Below are positions 14,900 through 21,989 of a DNA stretch of 42,695 nucleotides, in pieces (the first letter of the stretch is position 1; each line of letters begins with the position of its first letter). The notes under the pieces were generated by a model. That model did no database searches and had not been told where the DNA came from. It saw only the letters and a program-made list of their open reading frames with translations. The DNA is from Lyngbya sp. CCAP 1446/10 (GTDB lineage: Bacteria > Cyanobacteriota > Cyanobacteriia > Cyanobacteriales > Microcoleaceae): NCBI RefSeq assembly GCF_026130175.1, contig NZ_JAIGNI010000057.1:32001-74695 (forward strand), written 5' to 3'. A program made the translations under genes and the position numbers.

Positions 14900-15469
14900 C
14901 CTTTTGCTTGCGCCTTCACCGACTAAGCAGCGGTATAACTGAGCGTTAACTTGCAAATGCAGGAATACCCGATCTAACCCAAAACTATCGCCTATTTTGT
15001 GTCTTGTCACATTCTCATCAAGCAAATTATCAAGATTTTTATGTGTCTGCGACTTGCCGTATAGTATGATTTATAGTTCTGGATTATCAGACCTTTTGCA
15101 TGAATTTTCGATCGATAAATTGACTGCTGATTCAGGGCAGATGCAACACATATCGACGCAGATGTATTTCAAGATAGTTGATGACTTTTGCAATTTTGTC
15201 GATCGCCCATATAGCCCGCAAATAAAAAGTTTTCGGGAGTCGCCCAAGTTTTGAACGTGCGATCGAGTTCAGAGTTGAACCCTTGTGGAAGGGTAAAGTG
15301 TGCCACAGACGATGCAAGCCACAAGAGTGCCATACCTCACCCAACGCCGATCGCCTTTGCCACCAACCAGTCGTATTAATGCGTTCCGGTGCAGCGATTT
15401 GTGGCGCTGGTGACAGATTTCACAGTTTTTTATGCAAACAAGCCAAAATTGTGATAAGCTCATAGATGT
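14900..15469. other. Gene-poor stretch before the riboswitch
   Basis: About 570 bp with short frames on both strands but no recognisable protein and no good ribosome-binding site. It contains direct repeat B (15199-15296). No tRNA or other RNA gene was recognised. Confidence 0.5.
15199..15296. repeat. Direct repeat B flanking the MAPEG/LuxR cassette
   Basis: An imperfect copy of 12999-13100 in the same orientation (TCGATCGCCC, ATAAAAAG, GGGAGTCGCC, TGCGATCGAGTT, CCCTTGT). Together the copies bracket ~2.1 kb holding three genes. Confidence 0.65.
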
Positions 15470-15605
15470 GCAAAAATCGGTTTCAACGAAAAGCAACCGT
15501 TGGAAGAAACGGGGAAAGTCCGGTGTAAGTCCGGCGCTGTCCCGCAACTGTGATGAGATGATACAGTCTCTTAGTCAGAAGGCCCGCCGATATCGCAAAC
15601 CTGTT
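15470..15605 (+). ncRNA. Cobalamin (B12) riboswitch
   Basis: The conserved core is clear: GGGAAAGTCCGGTGTAAGTC, then CGCTGTCCCGCAACTGTGAT and, further on, AGTCAGAAGGCCCGCC, in the order and spacing of class I cobalamin aptamers. It lies ~300 bp upstream of a gene start matching metE, the B12-independent methionine synthase, a classic target that is shut off when B12 is present. The boundaries are approximate. The metE it would control is now gutted, so the element may instead act on the downstream unknown gene and desaturase, or be a relic. Confidence 0.9.
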
Positions 15606-15910
15606 CTTTTTCGTCTACGAGGCATAGATGATGGTTAATTCAGCTTTCTCAAAATTTATGTGTTTTGGCGATCGATCTATTGACTTAGAACGATATTGAT
15701 TGGACTTCACTGATTCCTGATAGATTTTAGTCGGTAATAGTTTCTGCGTAAATGTGAATAAAAGGCGATGTCTACCAATCGCTAACTATTTCCGTGTAGT
15801 CTGTCGCTACTCTACAGTAAAATCATCATACTTTGTAACTGTTTGAACTCAGCCTCAGTATATTTTTGCTGTCAATTTTCACAAATTTAATCATTGAAAT
15901 AAGTTGAGTT
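15606..15910. other. Long leader between riboswitch and metE remnant
   Basis: About 300 bp with no gene. It should carry the expression platform of the riboswitch. No clear terminator hairpin was found by eye. Confidence 0.4.
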
Positions 15911-16093
15911 ATGACGATTCTAGCTGAGACATTGAGATATCCTCGGATTGGTAAAAACCTAGAAGTTAAGAAAGCCCTGGAAGCATTTGCGAGTGGGAAA
16001 TCAGAGACAGATGCTTTATTTCAGACTGTTCCATCGCTGAAAAATATGGTGAAATATGCTAAAGTGCTGGGGGATCAAGCCAATGCAAGTTGA
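15911..16093 (+). pseudogene. metE: metE remnant: N-terminus joined to C-terminus, middle deleted
   Basis: Reads as a 60-aa ORF. Residues 1-~40 match the start of cobalamin-independent methionine synthase (ETLRYPRIGKN, VKKALEAF, DALFQTV). The last ~20 (PSLKNMVKYAKVLGDQ) look like the extreme C-terminus of the same ~750-aa enzyme (compare the PxLxNMVxAAKxLR ends of MetE). About 700 codons, including all zinc and substrate ligands, are gone, but the frame has been kept across the junction. It cannot be an active synthase. It retains the upstream cobalamin riboswitch, and its stop overlaps the next ORF by 11 nt. The C-terminal match is from memory of the family and should be aligned. Confidence 0.75.
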
Positions 16094-16628
16094 AAATAAC
16101 AAGCGGCAAGGTAGCTTTAGCTATTGGCAGAATAAGTTCATCCACCAAAATATGCTGACAATTGGATACACAGCTTGGAATGGATTTTTAACCCTTGGTC
16201 GAGGTATGACGGTTTGTGATGTCGATCTACCTGTCAATGCACCTGTAAATTGGCAGACTGATACAATTCCGCATTACTTGCAATTCATCACTGAATTATC
16301 AGTAACAGATTATTTACGACGACTCGAATTAGAGCCATGCGCCATTTCAAATTTGCTTCAAATTATTGCAACATACAATCCCACCCAAGAAATTATTATT
16401 CTGCTAACAGGTGACGGTCAAATTGAAATCGATTTACTGCAACGGTTGGCGATTCCTCCGGTTGATTGTTATGACCAAGTACGTCAGCGCTGGGGTGAAT
16501 TTCAACTCTACGATACAAGCCAAATGAGAAGACAATGAACTCAATATTATCAGCAGGTTTATGAAGCATGGGTTAAAAGCAAACTGCCATTAACTTATTT
16601 TCACAATGGCAAAATACCAACATTCTAA
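16083..16628 (+). pseudogene. Unknown cyanobacterial protein with in-frame TGA
   Basis: I do not recognise the function. The frame runs from the ATG at 16083 (GGGGGA ribosome-binding site ~10 nt upstream) for 151 codons to a TGA at 16536-16538. It then continues in the same frame for 29 more sense codons that still look coding (QQVYEAWVKSKLPLTYF) to TAA at 16628. The product contains GSFSYWQNKFIHQNMLTIG, GFLTLGRGM and IIILLTGDGQIEIDLL. Either the gene has a nonsense mutation (a Trp TGG codon would fit), the TGA is read through, or the tail is dispensable. It overlaps the metE remnant by 11 nt and is followed 39 bp later by a desaturase. Confidence 0.65.
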
Positions 16629-16667
16629 TTCTCGGCTCAGCACTTATCCACACTACAAACATACTCA

Positions 16668-17783
16668 ATGAAAAGCGCGATCAAAAAGTCGGATTTTGTG
16701 CTATCTCCTTACATGAAGAGCAACAATTTCACAGCTACTTGCCAAATTCTGAATACAGTGATTCCCTATACATTTTTAGGGTTTTTAGCATTTAAAGCTG
16801 CTGCCATTTCTGTATGGCTTCTGCCACCAATAATCGTGTTAATGACACTTTTTTCTGGCCGTTGTTTCTCGTTGATGCACGACTGCGGACACTATTCTCT
16901 GTTTAGCTCCAAAAAAGTCAATCGCACCGTGGGTTTTCTGCTAGGTATCATCAATGCGATTCCTCAGTATCCCTGGTCTAGGGGACACGCTTATCACCAC
17001 AAACATAATGGTAATTGGGATATGTACCGAGGCCCTTCGGCGTTGATTTCTACAGAAAAGTTTGCGGCGCTAAGTCCATTTAATCAAAAGATATATCAGT
17101 TCCTCAGACATCCATTGATGCTGTTTCCCGGTGGTTTTTTCTACCTGATAATCAAGCCCCGACTCGCGCTGATTTTGGGGAGTGTTGGTTTTATTCAACA
17201 TATTTTCACTTGTCTAAATCAAGATTCTGGCATGGGTTTATCTGCAATCATTGCGTCTTATAAATCCAAACATTGGTATACCACGGCTGAATTTTGGGAT
17301 TTACTATTCAATAATATTTGTGTTGTTGGTAGCTGGATTTATCTGGGTAACTTACTTGGGGTGGGGTTTTTCTGGAGTGTTTACTCAATTGTGATGACTT
17401 GTTCAGCGGCGATATTTATCTGTATCTTCTTTGTTCAGCATAATTTTGAGGGTTCCTACGCTCATAAAACAGAGGGTTGGGACTATCTTCTTGGCGCAAT
17501 TGAAGGCAGTAGTTATCTCAAATTACCAACTATTCTTAATTGGTTTTCGGCTGATATTGCTTACCACAATATTCATCATCTTTCTGAGCGAATACCTAAC
17601 TACAATCTTCGGGCGTGTCACAATGCTAATATTCACCTGTTGACTAATTCAAAAATACTGACACTTCGCGATATTCCTGATTGTTTCAAGTTCATTCTTT
17701 GGGATGCTGATTCAGATAGTCTGCAATCGATTGCATCATTTCAAGAACAAGCAGAAATTAAATTCAGCAGTGTAGCCAATTAA
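16668..17783 (+). CDS. Membrane fatty-acid desaturase
   Basis: A 371-aa di-iron membrane desaturase. The three histidine boxes are HDCGH (71-75), HAYHH (107-111) and HNIHH (300-304), with an extra His in FVQHNFE (258) as in the acyl-lipid delta-12/omega-3-like group. Hydrophobic segments lie at ~27-60, ~88-98, ~150-180 and ~212-260. It would insert a double bond into membrane lipid acyl chains using ferredoxin; the regioselectivity cannot be told from sequence alone. A Met at residue 17 is an alternative start, closer to the first hydrophobic segment. It follows the riboswitch/metE remnant region and may share that transcript. Confidence 0.88.
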   Translation: MKSAIKKSDFVLSPYMKSNNFTATCQILNTVIPYTFLGFLAFKAAAISVWLLPPIIVLMTLFSGRCFSLMHDCGHYSLFSSKKVNRTVGFLLGIINAIPQYPWSRGHAYHHKHNGNWDMYRGPSALISTEKFAALSPFNQKIYQFLRHPLMLFPGGFFYLIIKPRLALILGSVGFIQHIFTCLNQDSGMGLSAIIASYKSKHWYTTAEFWDLLFNNICVVGSWIYLGNLLGVGFFWSVYSIVMTCSAAIFICIFFVQHNFEGSYAHKTEGWDYLLGAIEGSSYLKLPTILNWFSADIAYHNIHHLSERIPNYNLRACHNANIHLLTNSKILTLRDIPDCFKFILWDADSDSLQSIASFQEQAEIKFSSVAN

Positions 17784-17831
17784 GGAGGCAGAGCCTCCAG
17801 ATATTCGTTACCAGGCAGGATCCTGGTAACG
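17784..17831 (+). terminator. Paired hairpins after the desaturase
   Basis: GGAGGC-AGA-GCCTCC (17784-17798) starts right at the stop codon. CGTTACCAGG...CCTGGTAACG (17806-17831) follows. There is no strong T-tract, so this may be a dispersed intergenic hairpin repeat rather than a classical terminator. Confidence 0.55.
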
Positions 17832-17887
17832 AGTAAAATAGAGCCGATACCCGTCAAGCATAAATGGTTTGATTCCCCTACTATGGA

Positions 17888-17917
17888 ACTGTCAACTGTC
17901 CACTGTCAACTGTCCAC
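17888..17917. repeat. Heptameric short tandem repeats
   Basis: Tandem ACTGTCA/ACTGTCC units in the spacer before the methyltransferase gene. Confidence 0.8.
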
Positions 17918-17951
17918 TTCTATACATTCTGCTCTTGAGAGAAGGTGAAAA

Positions 17952-18953
17952 ATGAATTTATTTGTTGTAGTTGGAGTGGTGTTTGCACTACTGGCGATCG
18001 CCCTTACGATCTATTTAATCACGGCTCGCCCTTATCAATCATCCGATTCTGTGGCCAATTCCTACGATGAATGGACGGAAGACGGCATTTTGGAATTTTA
18101 TTGGGGCGAACATATCCACTTGGGGCATTACGGTGCGCCGCCACAACGGAAAGATTTCCTCGCAGCTAAATCGGATTTTGTGCATGAAATGGTGCGCTGG
18201 GGCGGCTTGGATCAATTACCTGCTGGTATTACCGTCTTAGATGTGGGCTGTGGAATTGGTGGTAGCAGCCGGATTCTGGCGCAGGATTATAAGTTTGCTG
18301 TCACCGGGATTACTATCAGCCCGCAGCAAGTTCAACGTGCTCAAGAATTAACTCCCCCAGAACTTGATTTGCAGTTTCGGGTGGATGATGCTATGGCGCT
18401 GTCGTTTCCAGATGGGAGTTTTGATGTGGTTTGGTCGATCGAAGCTGGGCCCCATATGCCAGATAAATCCGTGTTTGCGAAAGAGTTGATGAGAGTCGTA
18501 AAGCCCGGTGGCGTGCTAGTTGTGGCGGATTGGAATCAAAGAGACGATCGCAAAATCCCGCTCAATTTCTGGGAGAAACCTGTAATGCAGCAACTGCTGG
18601 ATCAATGGTCACATCCGGCTTTTTCAAGCATCGAAGGCTTTTCAGAACTTTTAGAAGCAACGGGGTTGGTGGAGGGCGTTGTGACTACCGCAGATTGGAC
18701 GAAAGAAACCCTTCCTTCATGGATAGATTCTATCTGGCAAGGTATAGTTAGACCGGCCGGATTAGTGCGTTTTGGTGTATCGGGTTTCATCAAGTCTCTG
18801 CGAGAAGTACCGACTCTTTTACTAATGCGGTTAGCATTTGGTGCGGGGCTTTGTCGCTTTGGAATGTTCCGCGCAATCCGAGCAAATTCGATAGAGAGAA
18901 GTCTGGCGGTTGAAACCGCGTCTAGACAGGCAAAACCCGCCTCCGCGGGTTGA
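17952..18953 (+). CDS. MPBQ/MSBQ methyltransferase (Sll0418-type)
   Basis: A 333-aa SAM-dependent methyltransferase closely resembling Synechocystis Sll0418, which methylates 2-methyl-6-phytyl-benzoquinone and its solanesyl analogue in tocopherol/plastoquinone synthesis. An N-terminal membrane helix (VVVGVVFALLAIALTIYLIT) is followed by TARPYQSSDSVANSYDEWTE, the SAM motif LDVGCGIGGSS, ITISPQQVQRA and VWSIEAGPHMPDK. The family homologue ends shortly after CRFGMF; here the frame runs on through SLAVETASRQAKPASAG. Those last ~16 residues and the TGA stop are encoded by the dispersed repeat that starts at 18904, so the native C-terminus appears to have been replaced by repeat DNA. Activity is probably unaffected. 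Confidence 0.92.
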   Translation: MNLFVVVGVVFALLAIALTIYLITARPYQSSDSVANSYDEWTEDGILEFYWGEHIHLGHYGAPPQRKDFLAAKSDFVHEMVRWGGLDQLPAGITVLDVGCGIGGSSRILAQDYKFAVTGITISPQQVQRAQELTPPELDLQFRVDDAMALSFPDGSFDVVWSIEAGPHMPDKSVFAKELMRVVKPGGVLVVADWNQRDDRKIPLNFWEKPVMQQLLDQWSHPAFSSIEGFSELLEATGLVEGVVTTADWTKETLPSWIDSIWQGIVRPAGLVRFGVSGFIKSLREVPTLLLMRLAFGAGLCRFGMFRAIRANSIERSLAVETASRQAKPASAG

Positions 18954-19275
18954 AGACATTGCAATTAAAATTAAGAAGACTGGCGGTTGAAACCGCGTCT
19001 AGACAGGCAAAACCCGCCTGCGCGGGTTGAAGATATTGCAATTAAAATTACGTTATTCTCTTCAGTCCGCGGAGGCGGACTTCGTTTGTGTAGACGCGGT
19101 TTCAACCGCCGACTTCGTTTGTGTAGATGCGGTTTCAACCGCCGACTTCGTTTATATAGACGCGGTTTCAACCGCCGACTTCGTTTATATAGACGCGGTT
19201 TCAACCGCCGTATTCGTTTATATAGACGCGGTTTCAACCGCCATATTCGTTTATATAGACGCGGTTTCAACCGTA
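18904..19275. repeat. REP-like repeats, cluster 3, with six 33-bp tandem units
   Basis: Two inverted modules (GGCGGTTGAAACCGCGTC with GGCAAAACCCGCC...GCGGGTTGA) are followed, from 19078 to 19275, by six direct 33-bp units of the form GACTTCGTTTATATAGACGC plus GGTTTCAACCGCC. The long frames seen here on both strands come from the 33-bp periodicity and are not genes. The cluster overlaps the 3' end of the upstream methyltransferase gene. Confidence 0.92.
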
Positions 19276-19366
19276 CGTCCTATCTTATTTGAATATGAGT
19301 TAGCTCATAGACAGATTTGGGAGAATCTGGCAAACTGAGAGTAAGGTTAAATAGGAGGTCAAATCT

Positions 19367-20146
19367 ATGACCAATACTACTCTCAATTTTAAGACTGCGC
19401 CGGGCCATGAAGTCCTAGCAGCCGCTGGCAAGACAATGCTGAGGCCGGGGGGAAAAGCTGCTACAGAAATGTTATTAGAATTGGCGGATTTTAAGTCTGG
19501 GGATACTGTTTTGGAGTTGGCGGCGAGTTTTGGATATAGTTCGATCGCCCTTGCAGAACGTTTTGGTGTAAAAGTAGTGGGAGTTGAGAAAAATCCCGAC
19601 AGTGTGGCGCGCGCCCGTGCTAACGTTGCAGCAGCGGGTTTGAGCGATCGCGTGGAAATTATCGAAGGAGATATTTTGCACTTGGATCGGATTACCCAAG
19701 AGTTTGATTGGGTGTTGGCTGAAGCTATTCTGACGATGCAGTCGCCGTCGGGGAAAGCAAAGATTTTATCAGGAATTGGCGATCGGCTAAAACCGGGTGG
19801 CAAGTTTCTCTCTCACGAACTTTTAGCCAAAAACCGAGAAGCAGAAATTCACAAAGCTTTATCGGAAGTGATTCGAGTTAATTCAACACCTTTGTCTGAG
19901 TCGGGCTGGATTGCTCTTTGTCAAAACGCGGGTTTGCAAGTAGAAAAGTGTCAAACCGGGGCGATGGGACTTCTCAACTTGCGGCGAATGCTTGATGATG
20001 AAGGGTTTGTGGGTACTGCGCGGATTGTGTGGAATGTTTTAAGCCGATCGCCAATTCGCGATCGTATCTTAGCAATGCGTCGAGTTTTCCAGAAGTACCA
20101 ACAGGATTTAGGCTATATCATCATCTGTGCTCAAAAACAATCTTAA
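19367..20146 (+). CDS. SAM-dependent methyltransferase
   Basis: A 259-aa class I methyltransferase of unknown substrate. SAM-binding motifs: motif I VLELAASFGYSS (a variant of the usual DxGxGxG, with LAASFG), VVGVEKNPDSVARAR (acidic end of strand 2), and IIEGDILHL. A C-terminal region includes GLLNLRRMLDDEGF. A strong AGGAGG-type ribosome-binding site (19351-19357) precedes the ATG. It is followed 14 bp later by a cupin gene, so the two are likely an operon, and a Crp-family regulator gene converges on them. Motif I lacks the canonical glycines but keeps the strand-loop pattern, so SAM binding is still likely. Confidence 0.85.
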   Translation: MTNTTLNFKTAPGHEVLAAAGKTMLRPGGKAATEMLLELADFKSGDTVLELAASFGYSSIALAERFGVKVVGVEKNPDSVARARANVAAAGLSDRVEIIEGDILHLDRITQEFDWVLAEAILTMQSPSGKAKILSGIGDRLKPGGKFLSHELLAKNREAEIHKALSEVIRVNSTPLSESGWIALCQNAGLQVEKCQTGAMGLLNLRRMLDDEGFVGTARIVWNVLSRSPIRDRILAMRRVFQKYQQDLGYIIICAQKQS

Positions 20147-20160
20147 CGGAGTAAAAAGTT

Positions 20161-20496
20161 ATGACTGCTACTATTTTACCGCTACAATCTTCATCAATCC
20201 AACTCAGAGACACAATCGAATATCCCGCCACCGGAGTGCTGACTAAAATTTTAGTCAAAGACAATAATTGTCAGCATACTTTACTTTGTTTGGCAGCAGG
20301 TTCGGACATTTCAGAACACCATTCAGCGCGGAATGCCACAATTAATGTAGTTGCAGGAAAAGGAATTTTGACGCTAGAAGGTAAGGATATAGTTTTGGAA
20401 CCGGGAGTATTTGTATTCATGCCCGCACGAGCGCCTCACGCTTTGAAAGCTGAAGAAAATCTAGCGTTTGTTTTGACATTTTCCGAAACCAAGTAA
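20161..20496 (+). CDS. Cupin-domain protein
   Basis: A 111-aa single-domain cupin. The small beta-barrel shows AAGSDISEHHSARNATINVV (motif 1, with metal-ligand candidates His-His-Ser; the second His is normally two residues on), GKGILTLEGKDIVLEPG and FMPARAPHAL (motif 2 with His). It is 14 bp downstream of the methyltransferase and almost certainly co-transcribed. Cupins of this size are metal-binding sensors or small oxygenases/isomerases, and neither role can be assigned. It may act on the same small molecule as the methyltransferase. Confidence 0.83.
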   Translation: MTATILPLQSSSIQLRDTIEYPATGVLTKILVKDNNCQHTLLCLAAGSDISEHHSARNATINVVAGKGILTLEGKDIVLEPGVFVFMPARAPHALKAEENLAFVLTFSETK

Positions 20497-20560
20497 TACT
20501 GTAAATTCTGAGTGATTTCAAGAAAATAGCATTAGTATTTTACTTGAAAATCAACCTCTC

Positions 20561-20677
20561 GATCCCCCCTAGCCCCCCTTAAAAAGGGGGGGACAAGAGC
20601 ATCAAAGTCCCCGCAAGGATTCGGGGAACCGAAATCTTCTTCAAAGTCCCCCTTCTTAAGGGGGATTTAGGGGGATC
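20561..20677. repeat. MITE-like inverted repeat with C-rich ends
   Basis: GATCCCCCCTAGCCCCCCTT and its near-complement AAGGGGGATTTAGGGGGATC bound a 117-bp element in the convergent space between the cupin and crp-like genes. The same family forms the core of the element at 30079-30226. Confidence 0.8.
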
Positions 20678-20723
20678 AAAACTTAGCGATAAACCTACCG
20701 AATCAATGTACTTCTTCGCTTGA

Positions 20724-21425
20724 TTAATCTATTTCATCTCCAGAGGCAATATCCTCCAATTTATGCCAATCCAACACAGTAATTTTACCGCCTCGACTGT
20801 AGGATACAAACGGCTTAAGTTTCTTAAATAAGCGCACGCATTCTTCATAGGTAATGCCAATACTGCGAGCAATTTGATAGTATGGCAAACGTTTTTCTAA
20901 ACATACACTATTATTTACAATCTTCGTGCCTTGCTCGATGCCAAAGTAATGAATGAATCGGGCCAGCCGCACGATCGCCCTTTCCGACACCAAACCGTGT
21001 ACAGTCTCATGTAGTTGCTGCAACCGCTGGTTAAAAACCGCCAATATTCGCAAAGCAATCTCAGGATTTTCTCGAATTGCTGCTAGCAAAAATTCCCGTT
21101 CTGTGGTAAGAACTTGTACATCAGTTTCTGCCGTCACCGTTGCCGGCGCAATCCCGTCACCCAATAAAGCAGGCGCGGCAAACATATCTCCCTGAAATAG
21201 GGTGCGGAGAATTGTTTCTTTGCCCGCCGCCGCTGTTTTTGCCACCCGCAGAGAACCGCTCAAAAGCGTGTATAATTTTTCGGGGATGCGATCGCCCTCA
21301 TACATCACAACTTCTCCCTGTTGGTAAGTCCGAATTGCTGTATGTTCTTGCAATTGCTCCAATTCAGTTCGGTTTAAGCTGGCAAATATCCCAATTTCGG
21401 CCAGTTGCTCCACAGTTGCTTTCAT
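20724..21425 (-). CDS. Crp/Fnr-family transcriptional regulator
   Basis: A 233-aa regulator with an N-terminal cyclic-nucleotide-binding-type beta-roll (GEVVMYEGDRIPEKLYTLLSG, LFQGDMFAAPALLG), a long dimerisation helix (ILAVFNQRLQQLHETVHGLV) and a C-terminal Crp-type helix-turn-helix (LPYYQIARSIGITYEECVR). No Fnr-type N-terminal Cys cluster is present, so an iron-sulfur oxygen sensor is unlikely. The ligand is unknown. It converges on the methyltransferase-cupin pair and is divergent, by only ~45 bp, from the CdiA-CT-like ORF. The protein starts MKATVEQL. Confidence 0.9.
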   Translation of the reverse strand: MKATVEQLAEIGIFASLNRTELEQLQEHTAIRTYQQGEVVMYEGDRIPEKLYTLLSGSLRVAKTAAAGKETILRTLFQGDMFAAPALLGDGIAPATVTAETDVQVLTTEREFLLAAIRENPEIALRILAVFNQRLQQLHETVHGLVSERAIVRLARFIHYFGIEQGTKIVNNSVCLEKRLPYYQIARSIGITYEECVRLFKKLKPFVSYSRGGKITVLDWHKLEDIASGDEID

Positions 21426-21470
21426 ACATTTAACTTTAGGCGATCGGAGTCCATTCAGAGTATAATAGCG

Positions 21471-21989
21471 GTGAATTCAGAATATATCCAGACAAGCAAA
21501 GCCATCTACGAAAATGCCGAACCCGAATATCAGCGATATTATTTTGATGAAATAGCTGGCGGATTTGTCCTCATCCACCAACAACACAATCTTAATAATT
21601 CGGAAATCTTTGTTGCTGAAGTTTTGGCTAAAATAGGGAAGAGAGTTAGATTGTTGAGCGAACAAGCAGCAGAGGGTGTGAGAACGCCAGATGCTGAGAT
21701 AGACGGTCAGATTTGCGAATTTAAGGAGTTGACAGAACAGACCCAAAACATCAGAGACAGAGTGCAAGAAGGCATCAGTAGAGCAAAAAAGCAAGGTGCA
21801 GCAACCGTTATTTTTCACATCAACCGAGAAAATTACGATGTCTGGAAAATCAACGCTGGCATCAAACAAGCTCTGTTTTGGGATACCGAAAAGCAAATTC
21901 AAAAAATATTTTTTGTTGTTAACAGCGAACAGATTCAAATCATTACAAGGGAAGAGTGGAAAAATGGAAGATCATTTCAGCGAATTTAA
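21471..21989 (+). CDS. CdiA-CT-like tRNA-nuclease-domain protein
   Basis: 172 aa from a GTG at 21471. An in-frame TTG further up (21405) would overlap the divergent regulator gene and add non-homologous sequence. The domain pattern ([17 protein letters not shown], then [26 protein letters not shown] and VIFHINR) resembles the tRNase domain found at the C-terminus of CdiA contact-inhibition toxins. PDAEIDG...EFKE gives the Asp-X(n)-Glu-X-Lys nuclease core. It stands alone, without the giant CdiA/filamentous haemagglutinin part. Its last 26 nt overlap the start of a gene whose first ~75 codons are not ThiG. A TATAAT lies just before the GTG, so the mRNA could be nearly leaderless. Family call moderate; toxicity inferred. 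Confidence 0.7.
   Translation: MNSEYIQTSKAIYENAEPEYQRYYFDEIAGGFVLIHQQHNLNNSEIFVAEVLAKIGKRVRLLSEQAAEGVRTPDAEIDGQICEFKELTEQTQNIRDRVQEGISRAKKQGAATVIFHINRENYDVWKINAGIKQALFWDTEKQIQKIFFVVNSEQIQIITREEWKNGRSFQRI

Noticed and set aside
14997..15547. Short frames on both strands before the riboswitch
   Set aside because: They overlap the direct repeat and the riboswitch itself and show no protein-like pattern.
19078..19275. Possible CRISPR array with 33-bp period
   Set aside because: The whole 33-bp unit is repeated with no variable spacers, so it is a simple tandem repeat.
18971..19338. Long overlapping open frames on both strands with Arg/Tyr-rich 11-residue periodic peptides
   Set aside because: They arise from 33-bp repeat units (a multiple of three lacking stops) in the REP-like cluster; no ribosome-binding site or homologous protein.
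21796..21963. Longer N-terminus of the ThiG fusion starting within the nuclease ORF
   Set aside because: This part lies wholly inside the nuclease-like gene in another frame, and a ribosome-binding site precedes the ATG at 21964.
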